Positions 27,715-35,867 of a stretch of DNA of 64,000 bases are shown here, piece by piece. Under the pieces are notes generated by a model. That model worked only from the letters and a program-made list of their open reading frames with translations. It was not told the origin of the DNA and ran no database searches. The stretch is from Planctomycetota bacterium. GTDB lineage: Bacteria > Planctomycetota > B15-G4. How positions within the stretch are numbered: the first letter of the stretch is position 1; every line of letters starts with the position of its first letter. The stretch lies in the NCBI GenBank assembly GCA_029259745.1, contig JAJDEO010000065.1:154978-218977 (forward strand), in the 5' to 3' direction. The translations under genes and the position numbers were made by a program.

Positions 27715-28422
27715 TCATCGCTCCGGCGACAGACTCTGCATCGCTCCGACGGCAGGCAGCTCATCGCGCTGGCGCGCTCGGCGGTGGAGGATCCACTCGA
27801 CGAAGGCCACGTTGATCGCCCATCCGGAGCCCATGAGAAGGGCACGTTGGAAGACGTCCGGGGCGCCGATCAGGAACATCCACGGAAGTGAGACGAAAAC
27901 CTGGGTCCCGGCCCCCATCCCGATGGCGTACGTGCGCATCATCCAGGCGCCGTGCCGTGCGTAGTCGCGGCGCAACAGAGCGCGCACGCCGAGGAGCGTC
28001 GTCGCGATCATGGCCGTGCCGAAGGCCGCGCGAAACGCGGACAGCAGCTCACCGTCGTGCGCCGGCAGGTCGTAGGAAGCCTCCATCCACAGGCCCGTCG
28101 TCGCGACGACGAGCGCGCTCGGCACGAACAGCGCGCCACGTACGCGGTGGCTGCGTGGATTGCGACGGGATGCGGGCGTGAACTGGAACGCTCCCAGGAC
28201 CGCGAACAGGGCGCAGGCCACGCCGTGCAGCACGACCGGAACGGGCGCGTCGAAGAAACGCTCGTTCGCGGTCGTGACCTCAGCGCCGAACGAGACGTGG
28301 AGCACGCGGTAGATGCCGCCGAGTACAGGAACGGCGGCGAGGAGGAGAAGCGAAGCGGGCACGAGCCAGTCGCGCCGCCGACGACGCGAGGCGTGTGCCC
28401 TCGAAGAGTGCGCTGTTTTCAT
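27715..28422 (-). CDS. DUF2306-family integral membrane protein
   Basis: A 235-residue protein with an arginine-rich N-terminus and about six membrane helices (LVPASLLLLAAVPVLGGIYRV, VVLHGVACALFAVLGAFQF, GALFVPSALVVATTGLWM, FGTAMIATTLLGVRALL and so on). It has the DUF2306 landmark RRDYARHGAWMMRTYAIGMG, in which the conserved H-x-x-W-M-x-R follows a transmembrane helix. Members are four- to six-helix proteins of unknown function, sometimes suggested to bind haem through these histidines. It lies downstream of the LuxR-type regulator, separated from it by 114 bases containing a hairpin, so it may be a target or a partly cotranscribed partner of that system. No Shine-Dalgarno is visible before the ATG. 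Confidence 0.8.
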   Translation of the reverse strand: MKTAHSSRAHASRRRRRDWLVPASLLLLAAVPVLGGIYRVLHVSFGAEVTTANERFFDAPVPVVLHGVACALFAVLGAFQFTPASRRNPRSHRVRGALFVPSALVVATTGLWMEASYDLPAHDGELLSAFRAAFGTAMIATTLLGVRALLRRDYARHGAWMMRTYAIGMGAGTQVFVSLPWMFLIGAPDVFQRALLMGSGWAINVAFVEWILHRRARQRDELPAVGAMQSLSPER

Positions 28423-28505
28423 GGGCGCAAACGGTAGGCGCCCGTGAAGACGACCACCATCGGCCCGGAGACTGGTTTTACCCCCTCCGCAAGGACCAGC
28501 TGAGG

Positions 28506-28523
28506 CTCGTCCTTTCGGACGAG
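28506..28523 (-). terminator. hairpin between response regulator and DUF2306 gene
   Basis: A perfect 7-bp stem (CTCGTCC pairing with GGACGAG) closes a four-base loop just after the response regulator stop codon at 28537. It is GC-rich and would be stable, but no run of T follows in the transcribed direction. It may be a weak terminator, an attenuator or a processing site that lowers expression of the DUF2306 gene. Confidence 0.4.
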
Positions 28524-28536
28524 GAGACAGTTCGAG

Positions 28537-29190
28537 CTACCGCATGCGACGGGTCTCGTAGGCCCAGATCGCGACCTCGACGCGGTTGCGCGCCATCAGT
28601 TTCGCCATCAGGTTCGCGACGTGTGTCTTGACCGTGCTGAGGCTGATGTGGAGCTCGCGCGAGATCTCGGCGTTGGTCTTGCCGCGCGCCACGGCGCGCA
28701 GGACGTCCTCCTCGCGATTCGTGAGCGGCTCGCTCGGTTGCACGGGCGGCACGGCGACCGCAACTCCCGCGAACTCGGTGAGCAGACGTGCGGTCACGCG
28801 CGGTGCGATGAGCGCGTCCCCCGCCGCGGCCGCACGGATCGCCTCGGACAACAGCGCCGGGCCCGCGTCCTTGAGCAGGAACCCGCGCGCGCCCGCCTTG
28901 AGCGCGGCGTACACGTAGTCGTCGAGGTCGAAGGTCGTGATCACGACGACGGCGAGCGGGTCCTCCACGTCAGGGCCGGCCAGCCGTCGCGTGGCCTCGA
29001 TGCCGTCGATGCCCGGCATGCGGATGTCGAACAGGCAGACGTCGGGTCGCAGCTCGAGCGCGCGCTCGACGGCAGCGTTCCCGTCGGCGACCTGGGCGAC
29101 GACCTCGATGTCCGCCTGCGCGTTGAGGATCATCGTGAGGCCGGTGCGGACGATCTCCTGGTCGTCGGCGATGAGGACGTGGATGCTCAT
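28537..29190 (-). CDS. NarL/LuxR-family response regulator
   Basis: A 217-residue response regulator. The receiver domain occupies residues 1-120 with acidic residues D9/D10, phosphoacceptor Asp55 (VCLFDIRMPGIDG), Thr in VVVITTF and Lys105 in FLLKDAG. A LuxR-type helix-turn-helix lies at about 150-210 (LTNREEDVLRAVARGKTNAEI then LSTVKTHVANLMAKLMARNRVEVAIWA). The ATG overlaps the stop of the histidine kinase gene by four bases (ATGA), so both proteins are made in balance. The architecture is that of the DesR/LiaR-like systems found in many actinobacteria and elsewhere. Genes it controls are unknown; the downstream DUF2306 gene and lipoprotein are the nearest candidates. Confidence 0.96.
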   Translation of the reverse strand: MSIHVLIADDQEIVRTGLTMILNAQADIEVVAQVADGNAAVERALELRPDVCLFDIRMPGIDGIEATRRLAGPDVEDPLAVVVITTFDLDDYVYAALKAGARGFLLKDAGPALLSEAIRAAAAGDALIAPRVTARLLTEFAGVAVAVPPVQPSEPLTNREEDVLRAVARGKTNAEISRELHISLSTVKTHVANLMAKLMARNRVEVAIWAYETRRMR

Positions 29191-30347
29191 GGCGTGGCGT
29201 CGACGCCGCCGTGAGGCAGGACGGCCGTGACCGTCCAGCCCCGCTTGGGTCCGGGGCCGGCTTCCAAGGTGCCGCCGAGTAACTGCGCGCGTTCCGCCAT
29301 GCCGATCAGCCCGTACCCGGCCGGACGCGCGCCCGCGGTCGCGCGCTCCCCGTCGTCGTGCACGCGCAGCGTTGCCGAGCACTCGTCGACGGTGAGACCC
29401 ACGGAGATGCGCGTCGCCCCACAAGCGTGCCGGCGGGCGTTCGTCACCGACTCCTGGGCAAGTCGGTAGACCGCGCCCGAGAGCGCCGGCGAGAGTTTGG
29501 CCGCGTCTCCAGAGAGCATGACCTCGACGCGCGTCCGACCGTCGCCCGCATCGGCGAGTGTCTCGAGGTCTTCCACCCGTGGAGCCGGCGCGAGCTCGGC
29601 CGCCTCGTCGTCGCGCAGCACGCGAACCATCTCGCGCATCTCGTCCAACGTTTGCGACGCCTCGTCCGCGATGACATGCAGGGCGTCCAATGCCGCCTGC
29701 GGATCCTGCGCCGACGTCACGACTCCGGCCTGCGCCCGAACGGCGATGGCAGAGACGTGGTGGGCAACGGTGTCGTGCAGCTCTCGGGCGAGGTTCAAGC
29801 GCTCGCCCGAGCGCACATCCCCCAGCTCCTGTACGCGCGCCGCTTCGCGATACCGGGCGGCGGTGCCGAGCGCAACGGGCGCGAGAAGCATCGCGAGCCC
29901 GCCGAGGAACTCGCCGGCCGAGAGGTCGTCGCCCGCGAGTCCCAGCGTCGCCGAGCCGAGGATGATCGGCAGCCCGAGCAGCGCTTCGCGCCCCGAGCCC
30001 CAGCGAAGGAGCGCGTAAGGCAGGATCAACAGGAAGGCGAGCGCGTTGAGGTCCGGAACGTCCCGCCCCGTGACGAGCCCCACACCCTCGAGGGCCCCCG
30101 TGATCGCGAAGGCAATCGCCGTCACCAGCAGCGGATGCGACCGTCGCCAGAGCACCGTCGGCGTCAGCGACAGGACGAGCAGAACCGACACCGAGGTGAC
30201 GCCGAGGTCGTCACGCAGGGTGGCCTCGAGCAGGGCGACCGCGACCAGCGCGGCGAGCAGCCACCAGTCCGAAACGTTGCGCGGAACCGTGGCGGGTCTC
30301 GGCTCGGACCAGAACGATCGGAGGAGGCGATTCACGCGCGAGATCAT
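29187..30347 (-). CDS. HisKA_3-type sensor histidine kinase
   Basis: A 386-residue sensor kinase of the NarX/DesK class. The N-terminal third holds about five membrane helices and no large extracytoplasmic domain, so it probably senses something in or at the membrane. The dimerisation/phosphoacceptor helix contains His191 (LNLARELHDTVAHHVSAIAV). The ATPase domain follows with YRLAQESVTNARRHA (N box) and a GYGLIGMAERAQLLGGTL glycine-rich segment. The ATG at 30347 is chosen as the first start after a stretch of frame that lies within an intergenic inverted repeat and lacks protein-like composition. Its 3' end overlaps the response regulator start. It is divergently oriented from the membrane protein gene at 30723, with 375 bases between them. 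Confidence 0.94.
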   Translation of the reverse strand: MISRVNRLLRSFWSEPRPATVPRNVSDWWLLAALVAVALLEATLRDDLGVTSVSVLLVLSLTPTVLWRRSHPLLVTAIAFAITGALEGVGLVTGRDVPDLNALAFLLILPYALLRWGSGREALLGLPIILGSATLGLAGDDLSAGEFLGGLAMLLAPVALGTAARYREAARVQELGDVRSGERLNLARELHDTVAHHVSAIAVRAQAGVVTSAQDPQAALDALHVIADEASQTLDEMREMVRVLRDDEAAELAPAPRVEDLETLADAGDGRTRVEVMLSGDAAKLSPALSGAVYRLAQESVTNARRHACGATRISVGLTVDECSATLRVHDDGERATAGARPAGYGLIGMAERAQLLGGTLEAGPGPKRGWTVTAVLPHGGVDATP

Positions 30348-30402
30348 ACGGACTCGATGACGCAGCGTGCTGAAGAAGTGGCGCGAGCCCGGTGCGCGTG
30401 AC

Positions 30403-30451
30403 CCGGTGTGCCCACCGGCCTGCGGATACACAGGGCCGGCAGGCACACCGG
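30403..30451. repeat. long interrupted inverted repeat
   Basis: The outer arms CCGGTGTGCC (30403-30412) and GGCACACCGG (30442-30451) are perfectly complementary over 10 bp. Inside them, after a CA on each side, CCGGCCTG pairs with CAGGGCCGG with one bulged base, leaving an eight-base loop. The whole would form a two-tier hairpin or cruciform. It lies between divergently transcribed genes, so it is not an ordinary terminator; an operator, a 5' leader structure or a mobile-element end are possible. Confidence 0.7.
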
Positions 30452-30478
30452 GGCGCAAGCAGCGCGCCGGATGTCGTC

Positions 30479-30524
30479 TTCCACGTCAACGCCCTGTCAG
30501 GTTCCACGTCAACGCCCTGTCAGG
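30479..30524. repeat. perfect 23-bp tandem duplication
   Basis: Two identical 23-bp copies lie head to tail (30479-30501 and 30502-30524), each beginning TTCCACGTCAACGCC and ending CTGTCAGG. Each copy holds CGTCAACGCC, whose complement contains GTTGACG. The copies are upstream of the membrane protein gene at 30723 and downstream of a long inverted repeat. It could be a duplicated regulator-binding site or a recent slippage event. Confidence 0.85.
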
Positions 30525-30722
30525 GCACGACGACCACGTGCCCGGCCGTTGCGGCGTAGAGACCGTTGGCGGCGTTCGTCCACAGCGCGAAGGCCTTGGC
30601 GACGCACGAATCGCGCGGCGCGGTCGAGCGCGTCGGGCGGCGAGAGTCGACCACCCACCGGCCTCGTGCCGTATGTTGCTCGACGTGACGCACGGTCGGT
30701 GCACTCGGGGGAGGAGACGACG

Positions 30723-32522
30723 ATGGCGAAAGGGCGAGTCAGCATTGGCCGTGCGCTGCGCCACTTCTTCGTCCATGCCTTCGGCCTCGCGACGATCGTG
30801 ATGTTCCTCGCGTTGCTGACGGCGGTCTTCTCGGTCGGGCAAGACGTGACCGACGGGCTGATCGGCGCAGCCAGCGCCTGGGTCATCCATCTGATGCTGT
30901 CGCGGATCGACGTCGACGACGACCCATCGATCTTTGCTGCCGCCGTCGCAGCCATGGCTTGGGCCGCGCGCACATGCGCGCAGATCGTGGTGCCTTCGGC
31001 GATTTTCGTCGCGGTCTACGCCGGGCTCTGGGAGCTCGGAAGATCGCCGTTCGTGGAACAGGTCGGCGCCTGGATCGACACCCCCGCCCTCGAAGCGACT
31101 TACCACACCCTCGAGACGAGTGCGCGCGACGTCGCGCGCATTGTCACGGGGTTCTTTGCGCTGGCCGCCCTCGGGGGCGTGATCGAGATGCTCCACGTCG
31201 CCGTGCTCGTGTCGCTCATGACGCGCAATGCGGCTCCGTGGCGACGCGCGACGACCGTCCTCCGCACGCGCCGCGCGGCACGTCGCGAACTTCGTCGCAC
31301 GATCCACGGCCTCGGCGAAGTCACGCCTTCGCCCGCTGCAAAGCACATTCTCGCACGCAACCACCGCGCACGTATCGCGAGTCTCCGCACCACCTGCCTC
31401 GCGATCCTGGCGATGTTCGTACCGATCGCAGCCTTCCACCCCTACGCGCTGAGCGGCGCGCCGGATCCGACAGTGCTGGACATCTTGGAGTTTCTCGCGT
31501 TTGCACTCGTGGTCCTCGCACTCTTCACCCTACGTGGCCTCGGCACGCGCACGCCCTTCCGCCAGGTTCGGGTCGCACTCGGAGCGACCATCGCGCTGTT
31601 CGCGGTCTCCATCGTCGGCATGCTCAGCCTGCTTGCTCCGCTGGGGCTCTTCACGACATCGCGATCGCGCCATTGGCACCTCGTGTCGCGGGCCGTCTCG
31701 ATCGCCGATCACGCGCTCATCTCCCGCCACGGGTACATCGCGCTGATGTTCATCGGCATCTGTCTCGGGTTCGACCCGCGCGAGGATCTCTTCGGCGCTC
31801 CCCTGGCGCTGACGCTCTGGTTCCTCGGGATCGCCGCGTACGCGGCAGTACACGTGACGCTTCGACGCGTTGACGATGCGACACGCGCGGCACCGGTCCA
31901 CCTCATCCTGCTCCGCGTGTTCGGCGATTCCGACCGCGCCGGATTCCTGATGGAACGCGTCGTCCCCATGTGGCGTGGCATCGGCAACGTCGCCACGATC
32001 TGTGCGCCAGACACGGCGAGCTACACGCTGGACACGAGCACCGTTGCGCACATCCTCTTCGGGCAGCTCCGCAACCGCTTCGGCGACGACCCGGCCGTCC
32101 GCGACGCAGCGATCCAGGACCACCTCGGCGACGACCACAGCGGACAGAGTCAGCAGTTCCTCTGCTACGACGACACGTGGCGCGAGACGCTGCAACGCTT
32201 CCTCGACGTCGACGCCGTCATCCTCATGGACCTGCGCGGCTTCGGCCCGACGAACGCCGGATGCGCGTACGAGCTCGGGCAGCTCGCCGATCGCGTGCCC
32301 GTCGATCGCGTGATTCTCCTGACGGACGACACGACCGACCCCGCCATGCTCGATTCGTCGCTCGCAGAGGCTTGGCACGCCCGCTCGACGACGTCGCCGA
32401 ACGCCGACCTTCCATTCGGCGAGGTGAACATCGCCGCCGCCGCGGACTCCGATGACGACACGACGCGTCATCTCCGGCCCCTCCTTGCGGAGGCCGCCGC
32501 ACGCATCGATCGCACATCGTGA
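30723..32522 (+). CDS. polytopic membrane protein with cytoplasmic Rossmann-like/TIR-like C-terminal domain
   Basis: A 599-residue protein with about nine membrane segments in residues 14-390 and a soluble C-terminal domain from about residue 390. That domain begins HLILLRVFGDSDRAGFLMERVVP, continues with WRGIGNVATICAPDTASYT and LCYDDTWRETLQRFLDVDAVI, then LMDLRGFGPTNAGCAYELGQLADRVPVDRVILLTDDTTD. The alternation of hydrophobic strands and helices, with the conserved LRVFG, DTWR, MDLRGF, and DDTTD blocks, recurs in a bacterial family of uncharacterised membrane proteins that I recall but cannot name. The fold looks like a TIR or nucleoside-deoxyribosyltransferase-like Rossmann domain. GGAGGAG seven bases before the ATG fixes the start; the longer upstream frame is rejected. 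It is alone in its orientation before the next gene 61 bases on. Function unknown. Confidence 0.8.
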   Translation: MAKGRVSIGRALRHFFVHAFGLATIVMFLALLTAVFSVGQDVTDGLIGAASAWVIHLMLSRIDVDDDPSIFAAAVAAMAWAARTCAQIVVPSAIFVAVYAGLWELGRSPFVEQVGAWIDTPALEATYHTLETSARDVARIVTGFFALAALGGVIEMLHVAVLVSLMTRNAAPWRRATTVLRTRRAARRELRRTIHGLGEVTPSPAAKHILARNHRARIASLRTTCLAILAMFVPIAAFHPYALSGAPDPTVLDILEFLAFALVVLALFTLRGLGTRTPFRQVRVALGATIALFAVSIVGMLSLLAPLGLFTTSRSRHWHLVSRAVSIADHALISRHGYIALMFIGICLGFDPREDLFGAPLALTLWFLGIAAYAAVHVTLRRVDDATRAAPVHLILLRVFGDSDRAGFLMERVVPMWRGIGNVATICAPDTASYTLDTSTVAHILFGQLRNRFGDDPAVRDAAIQDHLGDDHSGQSQQFLCYDDTWRETLQRFLDVDAVILMDLRGFGPTNAGCAYELGQLADRVPVDRVILLTDDTTDPAMLDSSLAEAWHARSTTSPNADLPFGEVNIAAAADSDDDTTRHLRPLLAEAAARIDRTS

Positions 32523-32583
32523 CGAAATCGTGTTCGTTCGGCTCGCGAGCCACGCTCCCTGAAACAACCATGAGAGGCTGGGC

Positions 32584-35073
32584 ATGACGTCGTCGAAAAA
32601 GCTGACCTGGATCGCCACTGTCGCGGTCGTGGTCGCGACCCTCGTGATCGTGAACTGGCCGCAATCAGCAGAGCGCATCGACGTCGACGTCGTGACGCCA
32701 CGTGACACCATCGCCACCGAGGCGGCTGAGTTCGTCGACGGCGTCGCTCGAGAGGTCCCTGTCGACGACGGCACCTCGACAGCGCCTGACATCGCCCCCA
32801 TGACGGAGCCTTCGACGACGTCGCTGCGGGTTCGTGTCGTCCACGCCGACGAGGAACCGGCCCGCGGCGTAATCGTCGTGCTCGCCGAGGGCACCACGCC
32901 CTTCGACCGCGGCGTCACGGACACTACGGGCGCCGCCGTGTTCGAGGGACGCGACGAACCCGCCACGGTGTACGTCGGAGGTGCGAGCTTCGGCATCGAC
33001 TCGCTCGAGCTCGAAGCGTGCCATGGCGAGGCCGTCGTGCGCGTCGCCGGTAGCCGCGCCGAGGTGAGCGGCGTCGTGCTCCTCGACGGGGCGCCGGCCA
33101 CGATCCCGCTCGGACTGCGTGCCATGGGCGACGTCACCCACGTCCCCTGGAACATCCGCGCTGCACTCAAGCTCGACCAGACCGGCATCGCGCGCTCGAC
33201 GATCGACCTCGGGCAACACACCGATACCGAGGGCGCGTTCCGCTTCGCTGACATCCCCGCGGACTGGAACGGGCACTTCTCGTTCGGGCTGGCCTACGCG
33301 CTCGCCGGCGAGCTCGACGGCTGGGCGCGCCCCGAGGTTGCCGCCGGCGACCGCAACGTCGTACTCGACCTCCGCCGTATCCCCGTCCTGCGCGGCACCG
33401 TCGTGCTTCCCGATGGCGTGACGCCCGCTGTTCACGCCGCGGTCACGGCGAGAATCGAGCATCGCGACAGCAGTGTGGGAATGACGTGGTTCGCCGATGA
33501 GGCCGGACGCTTCGCGATGCCGATGGCCGATGGGCCCGTCGTCGGCTTCGCAGGCACTGTCGAGGCAGCCAGCGGCGACGCGCGCGCCACGTTCGAAGTC
33601 GGCGAGGTCTCCGACGCGCTCGATCACGACCTCGGCGTCATCACGCTCCGCGAGACTCGGAGCGTGACACTCCGCGTCATCGACGACGAGGGCAACCCCG
33701 TGCGTGGCGCGCTCGCGAACATGACATCGTCCGACACGGTCTCGCACCCCACGAACAACGACGGCGACACGGTCATCGAGGGCATGTCGGGAACACCGAT
33801 CACGGGCATCGAGGTCTGGGCCCACCCATTCGCCATGGCAACGGTCGACATCCCCGCCCCGCTCCCGACGACGCCCTTCCCCGTGACGCTGACGCGCTGC
33901 GCCACGGTCGAGGTCGTAGCGGTCGGCGAGTCGCGTGGGTGCAGCGTGCGTCTGGCGCTCCGCGGGCCGCCCAGCGCGAGGTACGTGACATCATACCTCC
34001 GTCAGCGCGTCATCCGGGAAGCTACGGGAATCAAGCCGAACCGCGGCGGCTCCACGAATCGTCAAACGTCGCCGTCCGGTGTGCAGGTGCTCCGCCACCT
34101 CCCTTTCGAGCAGGGCCGCGCCATCTTCTCGTGCATCCCGCACGACACGACCGTCGAGGTCGAGGTCTTCGACCACACGGGGTCGATGGTGTGGACGAGT
34201 GGTACGACGGCACTGCGGCGCGGTGAGCAGCGACGTCTCGATGTCATCGTTCCTGAGCCCGGCGTCTTGCGCGGCCGCATCCTCGACAGCGATGGCCTGC
34301 CGGTTTCGGGAGCGAGGATCAGCTTGAGGGCGAGTCCGTCGGGCGGCGCACTTCCTCTCGCTGGCCAGCAGACGGCCGCCGCAAACAGTGACGCCGAAGG
34401 CCGCTTCGAACTCGACGACCTGCGCGCGCCGACGATCACGGCCGTCGTCAAACGAATGGGATTCGTGCGTCGCGAGATCACCGACGTGCCGCGCCCGGCA
34501 GGCGAGTGGCTCGTCACGCTCGAGACGGCGCGCATGGTCGACGTCGTGTTCGTCAACGCGAGCGGGAGCTTCGAACCCGTGACGTGGCTCCAGGCAGTCG
34601 ATGGCGACACGCGCCTGCAGTGCGATGTCACCCGGTCCAACACCCTGCCAACCGCCGACAGTCCGCAGAGCGCACGACGCGCGCGCGACGCCCACTGGAC
34701 GGCTCGTGACCTTCCGCGCCGTGACGTCGAGCTCCAGGTTCGACGCACCGACGGGACGACCCACCGCGTCAGCGCCCCGCTCGGCGAGGGCGAGCTGCGC
34801 GTCACCCTGCCCGCCACGGGCACGATCGAGATCACCTTCGAGCCCCCGCACACAGCCGTCACCCTCTCGGCGCAGATCGACGGGGAGCAGACGCCGCGCC
34901 GCATCTCCGCCGATGACACAGGACGCGGCCTGCTCGAGTGCGTCGCGGTCGGCACGCGCACGATCACGCTTCAGGAACGCCGCAATGACGCACCGCGCGA
35001 CGCGCCCTGGACACGGCTCGCGGAGCTGCGCGTCGACGTCTCGCCCGGCGCTGCGCACACGGTCGAGTTCTGA
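32584..35073 (+). CDS. membrane-anchored protein with carboxypeptidase-regulatory-like (beta-sandwich) repeats
   Basis: An 829-residue protein with one N-terminal membrane helix (KLTWIATVAVVVATLVIV) and a long extracytoplasmic part. Several modules follow the carboxypeptidase-regulatory-like/CNA-B pattern, G-x-V-x-x-x-x-G-x-P-V-x-G-A followed by T-D-x-x-G-x-F-x-F. Examples are HADEEPARGVIVVLAEG then TDTTGAAVFEG, DTEGAFRFADIPA, IDDEGNPVRGALANM, and RGRILDSDGLPVSGARISL then SDAEGRFELDDL. Such modules are structural beta-sandwiches used in adhesion or as spacers; no enzymatic domain accompanies them. The ATG has GAGAGG about seven bases upstream. The gene follows the polytopic protein by 61 bases and ends at a strong bidirectional hairpin. 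Role unknown; surface or periplasmic scaffold is likely. Confidence 0.85.
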   Translation: MTSSKKLTWIATVAVVVATLVIVNWPQSAERIDVDVVTPRDTIATEAAEFVDGVAREVPVDDGTSTAPDIAPMTEPSTTSLRVRVVHADEEPARGVIVVLAEGTTPFDRGVTDTTGAAVFEGRDEPATVYVGGASFGIDSLELEACHGEAVVRVAGSRAEVSGVVLLDGAPATIPLGLRAMGDVTHVPWNIRAALKLDQTGIARSTIDLGQHTDTEGAFRFADIPADWNGHFSFGLAYALAGELDGWARPEVAAGDRNVVLDLRRIPVLRGTVVLPDGVTPAVHAAVTARIEHRDSSVGMTWFADEAGRFAMPMADGPVVGFAGTVEAASGDARATFEVGEVSDALDHDLGVITLRETRSVTLRVIDDEGNPVRGALANMTSSDTVSHPTNNDGDTVIEGMSGTPITGIEVWAHPFAMATVDIPAPLPTTPFPVTLTRCATVEVVAVGESRGCSVRLALRGPPSARYVTSYLRQRVIREATGIKPNRGGSTNRQTSPSGVQVLRHLPFEQGRAIFSCIPHDTTVEVEVFDHTGSMVWTSGTTALRRGEQRRLDVIVPEPGVLRGRILDSDGLPVSGARISLRASPSGGALPLAGQQTAAANSDAEGRFELDDLRAPTITAVVKRMGFVRREITDVPRPAGEWLVTLETARMVDVVFVNASGSFEPVTWLQAVDGDTRLQCDVTRSNTLPTADSPQSARRARDAHWTARDLPRRDVELQVRRTDGTTHRVSAPLGEGELRVTLPATGTIEITFEPPHTAVTLSAQIDGEQTPRRISADDTGRGLLECVAVGTRTITLQERRNDAPRDAPWTRLAELRVDVSPGAAHTVEF

Positions 35074-35081
35074 AACGACGA

Positions 35082-35115
35082 GCGCCCCGACGAGCGTCTG
35101 TGCTCGCCGGGGCGC
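35082..35115. terminator. bidirectional transcription terminator hairpin
   Basis: A long hairpin with outer stem GCGCCCCG/CGGGGCGC (8 bp), one A-C mismatch, inner stem CGAGC/GCTCG (5 bp) and a six-base loop. It lies nine bases after the stop at 35073 and just beyond the end of the converging phytase-like fragment at 35140. The stability is high; no strong T-run is present, as is common in GC-rich genomes. Confidence 0.75.
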
Positions 35116-35139
35116 CCCATCACTTCACGTCACACGCGA

Positions 35140-35766
35140 TCAGCGGTCGTCGAACAGACCGTCGAAGCGGAAGACGTGCGTCTCGCCGCTGTTGTCGTCG
35201 ATGCCGTCGTTGTCGTTGACGAGGAACGCATCGCCGTCGGACGTCACCGCGAGACCTTCGAGCTTCTCGAAGGGAAGCACACCGATGGCCGCGTAGTCGC
35301 CCTCGCCGAGGACGTCGCGCACGATCGTCTTGCCCACGACCTCGAGGCCGAGCGCATCGCCGTTCGGACGGAAGTCGACGCCGTTGGTATCGATCGCCGT
35401 CAGCCACTTGATCGACGCATCGGGACCGCCCTGGTTGTCACGCTCGATGAGCGCGTACTCGCCACCGCCGAGCGGTGCGATCTCCGAGAGCCCCACCCAG
35501 CCACCGTTCGGCGACGTCGGGTCGGCAAGCTCGTAGAGCGCGAACGTCCACGCCGCGGCGGCCACGTCGTAGCGACCGATGCGCGCCGTACCGGCCGGGT
35601 CGCCGAGCCCAGCCCAGTTGCGCTGGAACACAACCGTCACAACCTCGGTACCGGCAGCACCTTCAACGGCCAGGCCTTCGAAGCCGAAGCGGAACTGCTC
35701 AGTGGTGACGTCGAGAGGCGGGAAGACAGCGCCGAGGATGACGCCGTCGGGCGCGACCTTCAGCAC
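35140..35766 (-). pseudogene. 5'-truncated remnant of an esterase-like phytase-family protein
   Basis: The 208 codons from a GTG at 35766 encode the C-terminal half of a phytase-like esterase (PF13449-type) propeller: EQFRFGFEGLAVEG, GGWVGLSEIAPLGGGEYALIERD, LEGLAVTSDGDAFLVNDNDG and the terminal THVFRFDG. Full-length members begin with a signal peptide and an earlier set of blades; nothing of those is present. Upstream codons stay open but read arginine-rich and unlike the family, and they run into the divergent peptidase gene at 35838-35868. No signal peptide or Shine-Dalgarno precedes the GTG. I conclude that a deletion or rearrangement removed the first half. A functional short cytoplasmic version is possible but unlikely. 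Confidence 0.7.
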
Positions 35767-35867
35767 CGACGACCGAAGGCGCGACGAAACCGTGGCGCGC
35801 GCCCCAACCGCCCCACGAACCCCGGTGCACCCGCGTAGTGACCGTCCCTCAGGTCTCGGAGATTTCC

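Larger units (their letters stand above)
30348..30722. other. divergent intergenic region of 375 bp
   Basis: This region separates the histidine kinase gene (reading left) from the membrane protein gene (reading right) and must hold both promoters. I see no convincing coding frame. It contains a long interrupted inverted repeat at 30403-30451 and a perfect 23-bp tandem duplication at 30479-30524, both described separately. At its right end is GGAGGAG before the ATG at 30723. No -10/-35 pair stands out. Confidence 0.6.
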
